Source of the DNA: Lactiplantibacillus daoliensis
GTDB lineage: Bacteria > Bacillota > Bacilli > Lactobacillales > Lactobacillaceae
DNA: 64,000 nt
Direction: 5' to 3'
NCBI RefSeq assembly: GCF_005405005.1
Contig: NZ_BJDH01000002.1
Span: 62,001 to 126,000, forward strand
A program made the position numbers and the translations under genes. A model generated the notes under the pieces. That model searched no databases. It was not told the DNA's origin and saw only the letters and a list, made by a program, of their open reading frames with translations. Below are positions 10,014-18,757 of the stretch, in pieces (position 1 is the first letter of the stretch; the number at the start of each line of letters is the position of its first letter).

Positions 10014-11573
10014 TTATTTAGCGTAGTCAACTGCTCGAATTTCCCGAATAACTGTCACCTTAATGTGACCAGGATACTCAAGTTCATTTTCAATTTGCTT
10101 TTTGATATCGTGCGCCAAAACAGTTGCTTGTAAATCAGAAATTTCTTTTGGCTTTACGATAACCCGAATCTCACGACCAGCTTGAATCGCATAGCTCTTC
10201 TTGACGCCATCCTCATCATTCGCAATCGCTTCAAGTTTTTCAAGTCGATGAATGTAATTCTCCAACGACTCGCTCCGAGCGCCTGGCCGAGCAGCAGAAA
10301 TTGCATCCGCCGTCGCAACCAACACAGCAATAATCGATTTCGCTTCAACATCACCATGATGAGAAGCAATTGTATTAATTACCACTGGATTTTCTTTGTA
10401 CTTAGTTGTCAATTCCACGCCAATTTCAACGTGGGAGCCTTCGATCTCGTGATCGACGGCTTTACCAATATCGTGTAATAACCCTGCGCGTTTCGCTACA
10501 GTAACATCTTCACCAAGTTCAGCGGCCAAGACACCCGCTAACTTCGCAACTTCAATCGAATGATTTAACACATTTTGTCCGTAACTGGTCCGATAATTCA
10601 ATCGACCGACCAACTTGATCAAATCAGGATGCATCCCATGCAATCCTAAATCAAAGACCGTTTGTTCACCGGTTTCACGAATCTTCTCGTCCATTTCTTT
10701 ACGAGCTTTTTCAACCATTTCTTCGATCCGAGCCGGATGAATCCGACCGTCTTGAATCAATTTTTCGAGCGCAATCTTAGCAATTTCGCGACGAATTGGA
10801 TCAAAACCACTCAAAACGACCGCTTCCGGCGTGTCATCGATAATTAAATCGACACCCGTCAACGTTTCCAGTGTCCGAATATTACGACCTTCACGACCGA
10901 TAATCCGACCCTTCATGTCATCATTTGGTAATGAAACGACTGAAACAGTCGTCTCAGAGACCATATCGGCGGCACTCTGTTGAATGGCTTGAACGATTAA
11001 GTTTTTAGCTTCTTTTTCAGATTGGGCCTTAACTTCGTCCGTACTTTCTTTGATCATCACTGCGCGCTCATGCGTTAATTGATCTCGCGTTTGCGTTAAA
11101 ATCTGTTCCCGCGCTTGGTCTTGTGACAAGGCGGCAACCTTTTCTAATTCTGCTTGACGTTGCGTGATTAGTGAAGCTGCACTTTGTTGCTGTTGCTCAA
11201 CCCGTTTTTGCTCTGTGGCAATTTTTTCTTCCTTTTTGCCTAAAGCATCTTCGCGTTTTTCAAAAGTATTTTCTTTGTGATCCAAAGTCTCTTCGCGTTG
11301 TAGCAGACGGTCTTCTTGCTTTTGCACTTCATTCCGTCGTTGCTTCAATTCACCTTCAACTTCAGTTCGATAGCGGTGACTCTCCTCTTTTGCTTCAAGG
11401 ACTTTTTCTTTCTTATGAGTCGCTGCTGCTTTCTTAGCCTCAGAAATAATACCTTCAGCGGTGTTCTTGGCCACGTCCAAATCCTTTTCATGGACATTCT
11501 TACGAACGTAATAACCAATCCCATAGCCGACAACAATTGCGATGACTGCGAGGATTAACCCGAAAACATTCAT
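10014..11573 (-). CDS. rny: Ribonuclease Y
   Basis: RNase Y is a membrane-anchored endoribonuclease that starts decay of many mRNAs. All expected parts are present in 519 residues: an N-terminal membrane anchor (about 4-22), a long charged coiled coil rich in Lys, Glu and Gln (about 30-195), a KH RNA-binding domain with [15 protein letters not shown] (about 220-260), and an HD metal-dependent domain with [17 protein letters not shown] (about 365-380). The start is ATG with GGAGG 7 bases upstream. A strong promoter precedes it and a UUCG-loop terminator follows, so it is monocistronic. Confidence 0.97.
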   Translation of the reverse strand: MNVFGLILAVIAIVVGYGIGYYVRKNVHEKDLDVAKNTAEGIISEAKKAAATHKKEKVLEAKEESHRYRTEVEGELKQRRNEVQKQEDRLLQREETLDHKENTFEKREDALGKKEEKIATEQKRVEQQQQSAASLITQRQAELEKVAALSQDQAREQILTQTRDQLTHERAVMIKESTDEVKAQSEKEAKNLIVQAIQQSAADMVSETTVSVVSLPNDDMKGRIIGREGRNIRTLETLTGVDLIIDDTPEAVVLSGFDPIRREIAKIALEKLIQDGRIHPARIEEMVEKARKEMDEKIRETGEQTVFDLGLHGMHPDLIKLVGRLNYRTSYGQNVLNHSIEVAKLAGVLAAELGEDVTVAKRAGLLHDIGKAVDHEIEGSHVEIGVELTTKYKENPVVINTIASHHGDVEAKSIIAVLVATADAISAARPGARSESLENYIHRLEKLEAIANDEDGVKKSYAIQAGREIRVIVKPKEISDLQATVLAHDIKKQIENELEYPGHIKVTVIREIRAVDYAK

Positions 11574-11662
11574 GTTTCCACCTCCGCATCACCAAAATCC
11601 AGTTAACATAAAATCAACTACAAATTTTCAGATGTTATATTTTGATTACTTACACACTTGTT

Positions 11663-11691
11663 ATTCTAATGTTTGAAACAAGTAGTGTCAA
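11663..11691 (-). promoter_or_regulatory. rny promoter
   Basis: On the minus strand TTGACA (11686-11691) and TAGAAT (11663-11668) are separated by exactly 17 bases, about 90 bases before the rny start. Confidence 0.85.
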
Positions 11692-11756
11692 CTTAAAGTC
11701 TTATGTGAGGGCGGTCTGAACCGGTTTCAACTAGGTTGAAATGGCTCTTTTTGGGA

Positions 11757-11784
11757 CAGAAAACGCCCAAAGCAACCGCTTTGG
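11757..11784 (-). terminator. recA terminator
   Basis: On the minus strand CCAAAGC-GGTT-GCTTTGG followed by GCGTTTTCTG, directly after the recA stop. Confidence 0.8.
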
Positions 11785-11799
11785 ACGTCAAATGTTCAC

Positions 11800-12900
11800 T
11801 TATTTAGTTTCTTTTTCGGCTTTAGGTGTCTCTTTCAAGTCAAGGGTACTTGGATCGGTTACTTTATCCTTAGCTTTCGGATCGGTCATTTCAGCTTCTT
11901 CATCGGTCGCAGCATCCATCCCATAGGCATTTCGAACTTTGGTCCGGATCTCATCCATGACATCTGGATGTTCAGCCAAGTATTTCTTGGCGTTCTCACG
12001 CCCTTGGCCGATTCGGTCTTCACCATAAGAATACCAAGAACCACTCTTCTTAACGATATCCTTATCGGCAGCCATATCAACGATTTCACCAGTTTGAGAA
12101 ATCCCATGACCGTACATGATATCAACTTCTGCACGCTTGAATGGCGGCGCAACCTTATTCTTGACCACTTTGATTCGAACACGGTTCCCGATAATATCGG
12201 TGCCATCTTTAATTTGTTCTGCCCGACGAACTTCCAAACGAATCGTTGCATAGAACTTCAACGCACGACCACCGGGAGTAACTTCAGGATTACCGAACAT
12301 AACGCCAACTTTTTCACGAATTTGGTTAATAAATAAAGCAATCGTTTTGGTTTTATTTAAGGTTCCAGAAAGTTTCCGAAGTGCTTGAGACATTAAACGA
12401 GCTTGTAACCCAACGTGGGCATCACCCATTTCACCTTCAATTTCGGCACGTGGCACTAAAGCCGCAACCGAATCGATGACTAAAATATCCACCGCACCAC
12501 TAGAGACCAAGGCGTCGGCGATTTCCAACCCTTGTTCACCAGTATCAGGTTGTGAGAGCAATAAGTCGTCAATATTAACACCTAAGTGTTCAGCGTAAAC
12601 GGGATCTAGCGCATTTTCTGCATCAATATAAGCTGCGGTTCCGCCTTGCTTTTGTACTTCAGCAACAGCGTGTAACGCAACAGTTGTCTTACCTGAACTT
12701 TCAGGCCCATAGATTTCAACGATACGGCCACGCGGATAACCGCCAACCCCTAACGCATCATCTAAGGCTAATGACCCACTTGAAATGGTTGAGATTTCGG
12801 TGTTAGCCGCATCCCCCATTCGCATAATAGAGCCTTTACCAAAGTTCTTTTCAATCTTTTTTAAGGCAGCATCTAGTGCTGCTTGCCGTGCATCAGCCAA
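11800..12900 (-). CDS. recA: Recombinase RecA
   Basis: RecA catalyses homologous strand exchange and activates LexA self-cleavage. Visible features are Walker [10 protein letters not shown], the NALDP and VDSVAALVP segments, the loop L1/L2 region around GALRKLSG and [15 protein letters not shown], and a charged Asp/Glu/Lys-rich C-terminal tail. At 366 residues it is slightly longer than typical because of that tail. The start is TTG (12898-12900) behind a strong AGGAGG 7 bases away. It has its own promoter and SOS box, although cinA lies immediately upstream in the same direction. Confidence 0.98.
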   Translation of the reverse strand: MADARQAALDAALKKIEKNFGKGSIMRMGDAANTEISTISSGSLALDDALGVGGYPRGRIVEIYGPESSGKTTVALHAVAEVQKQGGTAAYIDAENALDPVYAEHLGVNIDDLLLSQPDTGEQGLEIADALVSSGAVDILVIDSVAALVPRAEIEGEMGDAHVGLQARLMSQALRKLSGTLNKTKTIALFINQIREKVGVMFGNPEVTPGGRALKFYATIRLEVRRAEQIKDGTDIIGNRVRIKVVKNKVAPPFKRAEVDIMYGHGISQTGEIVDMAADKDIVKKSGSWYSYGEDRIGQGRENAKKYLAEHPDVMDEIRTKVRNAYGMDAATDEEAEMTDPKAKDKVTDPSTLDLKETPKAEKETK

Positions 12901-12938
12901 ATTATTTCCTCCTTTGGTTCTCGCTCTTAACTCTTAAT

Positions 12939-12967
12939 ATCATAGCTGTTCAATTGCAGAAATGCAA
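12939..12967 (-). promoter_or_regulatory. recA promoter
   Basis: On the minus strand TTGCAT (12962-12967) and TATGAT (12939-12944) with a 17-base spacer, about 38 bases before the start codon. Confidence 0.8.
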
Positions 12968-12975
12968 GCAAAAAG

Positions 12976-12989
12976 CGAACAAAAGTTCG
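12976..12989. promoter_or_regulatory. DinR/LexA (SOS) box of recA
   Basis: CGAAC-4-GTTCG is a perfect palindrome matching the core of the Gram-positive DinR/LexA operator. It lies 8 bases upstream of the recA -35 box and 2 bases after the cinA stop. Confidence 0.85.
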
Positions 12990-12991
12990 GT

Positions 12992-14254
12992 TTATTTTTC
13001 AGTCGGTTGTTCTGCAGCTAATGCCCGCCGTAAGAGGTCTAATCCGGCCATTACACTCCGCTCACGAACTTTCTGCCGATCACCAGCAAAGTGATACAGT
13101 CGGCCAATTGTCGGCTGTTTACGATAAGCTAGTCCAATCCAAACAGTCCCCGCAGGCTGTCCTTCCAAGTCGTCTGGACCAGCCACACCGGTAAAGCTTA
13201 AGGCAATCGCGGTTTGCAACTGAGCACGGGCCCCATCGGCCATCGCGATTGCCGTTGCCTCCGACACAACACCAGCCTGATCAATCGTGGTTTGCGGAAC
13301 GTTGACCAATTGGTGTTTGGCCGCATTCGCATACGTCACAAAGCCGCCTGGGAATATTGCTGAGACTCCCGGTACACTGCCGATAGTACTCTGAAACTCA
13401 CCAGCAGTCAGACTTTCAGCCGCGGTAATACTCAAGTTGCGCGCAATCAGCGACTCAACCACAACTTTTGCTAATGAGTTATCATCGCCATAACCGTAAA
13501 AGTACGTTCCAACCTTAGTCATAATCTGTTCGTCAACAACATCCAATGCAACTTGAGCTGCTTGCTTCGAATCAGCTTGAGCACTCAACCGCAACGTCAC
13601 TTCATTGGTCTTAGCATATGGTGCAATTGTCACCGCTTGTTGATCATTGATCAGTGTTTGCAACTCAGTCACCAACTTAGATTCACCAATGCCGAAAAAC
13701 CGCAACACGCGTGAATAAATCTGTGCCTGTTTGCCGTATACTGCCTGTAGCTTAGGCTTAGCCTCCGAATCAAACATCTTAGTCATTTCACGTGGTGGCC
13801 CAGGTAACAACAAAAAATCAGCTGAATCTGGGGACTGATAAAACGCCCCTACGGCCATACCATTATGATTGGTCAACGGTGTTGCCCCGTTTGGATACAG
13901 TGCTTGAATCCGATTATTAGCCGTCATCGATTTGCCGGTCGTTTTAAAATAATTATTGATGACTGTCATCGCTGCCGCATCTTCCACCAGCGGAACGTTT
14001 AAGTATTTAGCCAACGTTTGTTTCGTTAAATCGTCTTTCGTTGGCCCGAGTCCACCTGATAAAATAACTAAATCATTGCGTTGTGCGGCAATTTCAATCA
14101 CTCGGGCTAACCGGGCTGGATTGTCCCCAACTACTGTTTGATAATAGCTGTCAATCCCAAGTTCAGCTAATCCTTGTGCAATGTGCGTACTATTGGTATT
14201 CGTAATCTGACCGAGCAAAATTTCGGTTCCTACCGCAATTATTTCTGCCTGCAT
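12992..14254 (-). CDS. cinA: CinA-like protein (competence/damage-inducible)
   Basis: A 420-residue two-domain protein. The N-terminal MoCF/MoaB-like domain starts EIIAVGTEILLGQI and carries LSGGLGPTKDDLTK. The C-terminal CinA domain (about 255-410) has SLTAGEFQSTIGSVPGVS and SFTGVAGPDD. The C-terminal domain is a nicotinamide-nucleotide amidase in several bacteria, and in streptococci cinA is a late-competence gene next to recA; that same gene order is seen here. ATG at 14254 is preceded by AGGAGGG. recA has its own promoter downstream, so coupling of the two is optional. Confidence 0.93.
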   Translation of the reverse strand: MQAEIIAVGTEILLGQITNTNSTHIAQGLAELGIDSYYQTVVGDNPARLARVIEIAAQRNDLVILSGGLGPTKDDLTKQTLAKYLNVPLVEDAAAMTVINNYFKTTGKSMTANNRIQALYPNGATPLTNHNGMAVGAFYQSPDSADFLLLPGPPREMTKMFDSEAKPKLQAVYGKQAQIYSRVLRFFGIGESKLVTELQTLINDQQAVTIAPYAKTNEVTLRLSAQADSKQAAQVALDVVDEQIMTKVGTYFYGYGDDNSLAKVVVESLIARNLSITAAESLTAGEFQSTIGSVPGVSAIFPGGFVTYANAAKHQLVNVPQTTIDQAGVVSEATAIAMADGARAQLQTAIALSFTGVAGPDDLEGQPAGTVWIGLAYRKQPTIGRLYHFAGDRQKVRERSVMAGLDLLRRALAAEQPTEK

Positions 14255-14289
14255 TAAATTAATGACCCTCCTCGTAACTGTTGTTTCAC

Positions 14290-14317
14290 GTTACATTAAG
14301 TATATACGTAATGTAAC
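14290..14317. promoter_or_regulatory. Inverted repeat over the cinA promoter region
   Basis: A perfect 9-bp palindrome (GTTACATTA, 10-nt gap, TAATGTAAC) lies 36-63 bases upstream of cinA. On the minus strand its centre contains TACGTATA and TATACT, the latter a possible -10. TACGTATA differs at one base from the streptococcal ComX box TACGAATA. Repressor operator or competence promoter are both possible; neither is proven. Confidence 0.45.
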
Positions 14318-14339
14318 CCTCACTACCACTAAAAGAATC

Positions 14340-14378
14340 GAAAAAAGTTCACTAACCAGTCGTCCTAGTTAGTGAACT
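14340..14378 (-). terminator. pgsA terminator
   Basis: On the minus strand an 11-bp perfect stem (14346-14356 with 14368-14378) followed by six Ts; it ends the rodZ-pgsA unit. Confidence 0.9.
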
Positions 14379-14385
14379 CAAAGAA

Positions 14386-14970
14386 TTACTTAAAGCCATC
14401 TGCAAAGACATCCCGATTTTGAACGAAATAGTCAATTCCTGAATAGATGACAAAGAATAAACAAATATATAACATAATCAAGGCAAATGGGAAGTTGATG
14501 GCGTCAAAGAAGACGTTATTCAACAATAAGAAGATAATGGCAATCATTTGTGTGGTTGTCTTAATCTTACCTGGCATGGCTGCAGCCATGACTTTACCGT
14601 TGTTTTCAACGATCAAAAGTCGCAGTCCAGTAACAGCTAATTCCCGACACATGATAATGGCAACGACCCAGTCAGGCGCCATGTTCAAGCGAACTAAGAT
14701 AATGAATGCCGTCATGACCAACATCTTATCGGCCAAGGGATCCGCAAACTTACCAAAATTGGTCACCAAATGTTGGCACCGTGCAATCTTACCATCCGCT
14801 AGGTCCGTTAAAGAAGCCACCGCAAAAATAATTGTTGCGACAACTTGTGTCACTGGGATAGTCGTGCCAGCCCAAACAACTTGGCCCCAGCTCAATGGCA
14901 AGACCATAATCAAAATGAACACTGGAATCAAGATAATTCGAAATACAGTTAATTTATTAGGTAAATTCAT
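14386..14970 (-). CDS. pgsA: CDP-diacylglycerol-glycerol-3-phosphate phosphatidyltransferase
   Basis: PgsA makes phosphatidylglycerol phosphate from CDP-diacylglycerol, the committed step to phosphatidylglycerol and cardiolipin. The CDP-alcohol phosphotransferase signature is complete: DLADGKIAR, then eight residues, G, three residues, D, three residues, D (in NFGKFADPLADK). The 194 residues include about five membrane spans, as usual. The start is ATG behind GGAGG. It lies 22 bases downstream of rodZ, a common Firmicute arrangement. Confidence 0.95.
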   Translation of the reverse strand: MNLPNKLTVFRIILIPVFILIMVLPLSWGQVVWAGTTIPVTQVVATIIFAVASLTDLADGKIARCQHLVTNFGKFADPLADKMLVMTAFIILVRLNMAPDWVVAIIMCRELAVTGLRLLIVENNGKVMAAAMPGKIKTTTQMIAIIFLLLNNVFFDAINFPFALIMLYICLFFVIYSGIDYFVQNRDVFADGFK

Positions 14971-14992
14971 GACTAAACTTCCTCCGTAACGT

Positions 14993-15889
14993 TTATTTAA
15001 TGGTTAAAGTGATTGTCCGTACTTGTGACGAACTATTCTTTGGATTAAAATCAAAGTTTTTGCCATTAATGGTTACTGAAGTCGAAGTTGCATTTCCAAA
15101 TTGGAACTTAACCGTCTTCGCACCGCTTGGTAACGTGACATCATGAGTGCCGTTAGCCGTTAACGTGCCCTGCCAAGTTTGTGTTCCATCAGTCGTCACA
15201 GACATCCAAGCCGCTTTTTCAGCTTTGAAGGTCACTTTGTTTTTCGTTGCACCGTTGGTCAAAGTATAGGCAGTATCACTATCACCATCTGCTTTGATGG
15301 CTTGTTGGTCATCCTTAGCTTTCTTTTCAGAACTAGCCTTGGCGGCACTACTACTGCTAGCAGCGGCTTTAGAACTGGCAACTTTACTGCTACTGTTGGC
15401 CTTGGAACTGGAAACTTCCGTGGTCGAAGAACTAGTATCGGTTGCGGAGCCAGCGCCTGCATGCGTTTTAACTGCCATGAACCAGATAAACAGCAAAATC
15501 ACCACAACAATGCCAGTAACGATAATTGTTGGCAAATAATTACGGACCCGACCAGCGGGACTTGTTGGACGTTCACGCGAACTTGCCCGTGTCGGTTGCA
15601 CTTCATCAACATTCTTAACAATCGTTTCGGTTTCAGTTTGAGGTAACTCATCACGATGAGCTTCTAGTAAGGCATTGCCATCTATATCAACCGTATCCGC
15701 GTATTGACGAATAAACGCGCGCACATAAAAATCGCCCGGCAACTGATCAAAATCGTCATCTTCAATGGCAATTAAATAACGCTTCTGGATTTTTGTGATT
15801 TGTTGTAAATCATCAATCGTCAAACCTTTAGTTGTCCGCGCGGCTTTTAGTTGCGCACCAATTGTACTCTTCTCTTCATTTTCACTCAT
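14993..15889 (-). CDS. rodZ: RodZ-like cell-shape protein
   Basis: RodZ is a bitopic membrane protein that binds MreB and helps maintain rod shape. The 298-residue protein has an N-terminal helix-turn-helix domain (about 10-75, with TKGLTIDDLQQITKIQKRYL), a basic stretch, one membrane span (about 120-140), a long Ser/Ala/Lys linker (about 148-200), and a C-terminal beta-rich domain of the DUF4115 type (about 210-298). The linker is low-complexity and probably extracytoplasmic. It has its own promoter and is followed by pgsA. The two mre clusters elsewhere in the window supply its likely partner. Confidence 0.9.
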   Translation of the reverse strand: MSENEEKSTIGAQLKAARTTKGLTIDDLQQITKIQKRYLIAIEDDDFDQLPGDFYVRAFIRQYADTVDIDGNALLEAHRDELPQTETETIVKNVDEVQPTRASSRERPTSPAGRVRNYLPTIIVTGIVVVILLFIWFMAVKTHAGAGSATDTSSSTTEVSSSKANSSSKVASSKAAASSSSAAKASSEKKAKDDQQAIKADGDSDTAYTLTNGATKNKVTFKAEKAAWMSVTTDGTQTWQGTLTANGTHDVTLPSGAKTVKFQFGNATSTSVTINGKNFDFNPKNSSSQVRTITLTIK

Positions 15890-15938
15890 TTGACTTTTTT
15901 CTCCACCCTAAGTCTATTTTCAAAATCTTTCGTTTCAT

Positions 15939-15966
15939 AGTATAGCACAGCCCACTCAATTGTCAG
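15939..15966 (-). promoter_or_regulatory. rodZ-pgsA promoter
   Basis: On the minus strand CTGACA (15961-15966), 16 bases, then TATACT (15939-15944) preceded by TGC (extended -10), about 50 bases before the rodZ start. Confidence 0.7.
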
Positions 15967-15994
15967 TACCGCTGACCATAACTTTCAGATTTCT

Positions 15995-17296
15995 TTAATT
16001 CTTGCCACTTGGTCGAATTTGATATTCACTGATTGCTTGCGATGTTAGGAGTTGTTTAGCGATTGTTGCCAAATCTTCCAAACTCAAACTGTCGATTACC
16101 CCAGGTTCATCAAAAATCGTCGCCTGACCAAATAACTTCTGATCATAGCGGTTCGCAATGGCTTCCAGAGAGTTCGCCATAAAGACGATCCGCCCAATCA
16201 TTTCCTTCTTAATCGTTGCTAACAGTTCTGTTTGATCAAGCACCGCTGTTTGCCAATTTTCTAAAACATCGATAATTGCCGCATCAAATGCAGCTGGGTC
16301 ATCAGTCTCACCACTAAAGGTCAAGAAATCAAACCCATTTTGTAGTTCGAAATCATACCCAAAAGTGTCATCGATAATGCCTTGGTCGTATAACCGCAAA
16401 TAATTCTTCGAGGTATCACCAAATAACATTTCTAATAGAACATTCACACCTGCTCGATATTTCAACGCCGGCAAACCGGGTTCAATTGGGTTCAACCCCT
16501 TAACGCCTACGACTGATTTTGCCCGATTAACTGGCATCTCAATTGAACGATACGGGATGATGTCATGACCATCAGTCGCTGTGGCAGGGATTTTGGTTTC
16601 AATCGGTTGAAACGCATCAAATTGTTTAGCCGCCTGATTAGCAGTCACCCAACTCAAAACTTCATCTGGGTCCAATTTACCAACCACAAACAAGGTCATA
16701 TTTTCAGGATGATAGAAAGTCCGATAGGCGGAATACAAGTCATCCGCCGTAATCTTAGCAATCGAGTCGGTGGTTCCGGCAATATCAGATTGCAGTGGAT
16801 GATTCGGATATAAGTTGCCAATCATCCCAAAGTACAAGCGCCAACTTGGATCATCGTCATACATTTCAATTTCTTGACCAATGATGCCTTTTTCCTTTTC
16901 AACCGTTTTTTCAGTGAAATAAGGTGCTTGCACAAAATCGAGTAACGTTTCCAAGTTTTCTTTTAAATTCCGCGTGGCGGAAAACAAATAACTTGTGCGT
17001 GTGAAGCTGGTAAACGCATTCGCACTTGCGCCATACTTACCAAATGTTTGAAACGCATCATGATCAGCCTTTTCAAACATTTTATGTTCCAAAAAGTGCG
17101 CAATGCCATCCGGAAAACGACGCATTTCAGTCTCACCAGCTGGCACGAACGTATTATTAATTGAGCCATAGTTCGTTGTAAACACAGCATACGTTTTATG
17201 GTAACCAGCCTTGGGCAACATTGTCACTGTCAGACCATTGGCCAGCTTAGTTTGATAACTTGTTTCATTAAATTGTTCATAATTAGTTACTTTCAT
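15995..17296 (-). CDS. M16 zinc peptidase, YmfH-type (catalytic partner)
   Basis: A 433-residue M16-family metallopeptidase. The inverted zinc motif HFLEH (in GIAHFLEHKMFEK) and the downstream acidic residue segment KGIIGQEIEMYDD are intact, so this should be the active subunit. The neighbouring yfmF-type gene lacks HXXEH, which is the classic arrangement of an active/inactive M16 pair. The preferred start is ATG 17296 (GGGGG 5 bases upstream); an in-frame GTG at 17308 is the alternative. It overlaps the preceding gene by about 14-26 bases, implying translational coupling. Substrate is unknown. Confidence 0.88.
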   Translation of the reverse strand: MKVTNYEQFNETSYQTKLANGLTVTMLPKAGYHKTYAVFTTNYGSINNTFVPAGETEMRRFPDGIAHFLEHKMFEKADHDAFQTFGKYGASANAFTSFTRTSYLFSATRNLKENLETLLDFVQAPYFTEKTVEKEKGIIGQEIEMYDDDPSWRLYFGMIGNLYPNHPLQSDIAGTTDSIAKITADDLYSAYRTFYHPENMTLFVVGKLDPDEVLSWVTANQAAKQFDAFQPIETKIPATATDGHDIIPYRSIEMPVNRAKSVVGVKGLNPIEPGLPALKYRAGVNVLLEMLFGDTSKNYLRLYDQGIIDDTFGYDFELQNGFDFLTFSGETDDPAAFDAAIIDVLENWQTAVLDQTELLATIKKEMIGRIVFMANSLEAIANRYDQKLFGQATIFDEPGVIDSLSLEDLATIAKQLLTSQAISEYQIRPSGKN

Positions 17297-18554
17297 GCTG
17301 ACCCCCACTTAAGAAGAACCCGTTATTTAACGTCACGAGCTGGGCGACCGCCATAATCTGATCCCGCGTCACGGCCTGAATCTGTTTGAGCCAGTCGGCA
17401 TCGCTGACACTTTGTTGCGTCAGGTCATCAATTAAGGCCTGAATGGCAAAGGTCCGTTGACTATCTAAACTTGACTCGAAGTCGTTGATCAAGCCCAATT
17501 TCAACTGATCAACTAATTCATCGGTAAAGTTACCTTGTTGAATAGCGGTCAATTGGGCGGCAATGATTTTCAACACCTGATCGTGGTTTTGACCATCGAT
17601 TCCAGCAGAAACTTTTAAGACCCCGCGGAAGGTGTCTAGCGAGCTGCTGGCATAGTAAGCCAAACTGGCTTTTTCCCGCACATTCATAAATAGTTTTGAT
17701 AGCGGTGACCCACCGAATAACTCGTTGAAGACAAGCGCCGCGTAATAATGCTTATCGCGATAAAAAACTGGAAAATCGTAACCTAAATTCAATTTAGCTT
17801 GGCTAAGTGCTTGAATTTCTGACGTTTCAGTATAAGTATTTTCATTTTGATGCCGGTAAAAGGCAGCTGGGCGGGCAACCAATCGATTTCTGAAATCAAC
17901 GGCCTGCCAACGATCAATCACAGTCGGTTCATCAAAGTCACCCATCATAATAATATCAATCTGATCCTCGGCCAATAACTTTTGGTAATAGTCATACAAG
18001 TCACTCGCTGTGATTGCGGCAATGTCACCGGCAACTCCATAGCTGGGAATTTGTTGCGCAACATCTGCAGCAAACAAGGCTTCATTTAATTTCTGAGCCG
18101 CATAATATTGCTTATCATCCGCAACAGAATCAATTGACGCTTTTAAATTCGTTGCTTGGCGTTTAAAGGTTGGCTCGTCAAAATGGCCGTCCTGTGCGAG
18201 CGGCTTGAAAATAATCTTAATTAAGAAATCAATGGCTTGGATCGTCAACGGTTCGGCCGTGGCAAGGTAGCGCTCGTTAGGTACCGTAATTGACAATTGT
18301 AAATTATGCGTCGGTCCCTTGCGACTGACACCCGCACCAAACGCCGCACCATACATCCCAGCTAAGGCATGCGCTAATGCCCGCTGGTCCGGATAGTCGG
18401 CGGAACTCGTTTCTAATAAGTTGGCCAACAAGGCCCGTTTTGTAATATCGGCCCGCTTGATTGGCGCCCGAAAATTAATAATAATTTGATTGGTTTTAAA
18501 TTGATGACTCAGGACCGTCGTCAATTGAACCCCTTTTGCTAACTGAGTTTGCAA
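17283..18554 (-). CDS. M16 peptidase-like protein, YmfF-type (non-catalytic partner)
   Basis: A 423-residue M16-fold protein without an HXXEH motif, expected to act as the inactive half of a heterodimer with the adjacent YmfH-type enzyme. The TTG start at 18552-18554 is set by a very strong AAGGAGG (18562-18568) 7 bases upstream. The open frame continues upstream to 18665 but that extension contains the ribosome binding site and the promoter, so it is not translated. It is first in the ymfF-ymfH pair, upstream of rodZ-pgsA. Confidence 0.85.
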   Translation of the reverse strand: MQTQLAKGVQLTTVLSHQFKTNQIIINFRAPIKRADITKRALLANLLETSSADYPDQRALAHALAGMYGAAFGAGVSRKGPTHNLQLSITVPNERYLATAEPLTIQAIDFLIKIIFKPLAQDGHFDEPTFKRQATNLKASIDSVADDKQYYAAQKLNEALFAADVAQQIPSYGVAGDIAAITASDLYDYYQKLLAEDQIDIIMMGDFDEPTVIDRWQAVDFRNRLVARPAAFYRHQNENTYTETSEIQALSQAKLNLGYDFPVFYRDKHYYAALVFNELFGGSPLSKLFMNVREKASLAYYASSSLDTFRGVLKVSAGIDGQNHDQVLKIIAAQLTAIQQGNFTDELVDQLKLGLINDFESSLDSQRTFAIQALIDDLTQQSVSDADWLKQIQAVTRDQIMAVAQLVTLNNGFFLSGGQHESN

Positions 18555-18584
18555 ATTTCGTCCTCCTTGCATATGTATTAAATA

Positions 18585-18613
18585 ATAAGCGAAAGGCTGC
18601 ACTGACGCAACTT
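18585..18613 (-). promoter_or_regulatory. Promoter of the M16 peptidase pair
   Basis: On the minus strand TTGCGT, 17 bases, then TATTAT, roughly 35 bases before the TTG start. A second candidate further upstream (TTGACT-17-TAACCT) is weaker in its -10 box. Confidence 0.6.
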
Positions 18614-18694
18614 TCAATATCGGTTGGTGAAAATCAAGGTTAAATGTTAACGCTCCGCGAGTCAAAATGAGAGTCAGATGAGGTCATATTAACA

Positions 18695-18723
18695 TTGCAA
18701 ACAAGCGGTTTGTCTGCTATTCT
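18695..18723 (+). promoter_or_regulatory. Aspartokinase promoter
   Basis: TTGCAA (18695-18700), 17 bases, TATTCT (18718-18723). Only 34 bases separate the -10 from the start codon, so there is no room for a lysine riboswitch. Confidence 0.7.
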
Positions 18724-18757
18724 TTGAAGTATTGATAAAATTGAGGAGCGATTTAAT

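Noticed and set aside
15148-15445. Ser/Ala/Lys repeat tract in the rodZ gene as a tandem DNA repeat or surface adhesin
   Set aside because: It is the low-complexity linker that RodZ proteins have between the membrane span and the C-terminal domain; the repeat units are irregular.
18555-18665. Upstream extension of the YmfF-type gene
   Set aside because: The extension contains the AAGGAGG site and the promoter used for the TTG start at 18554.
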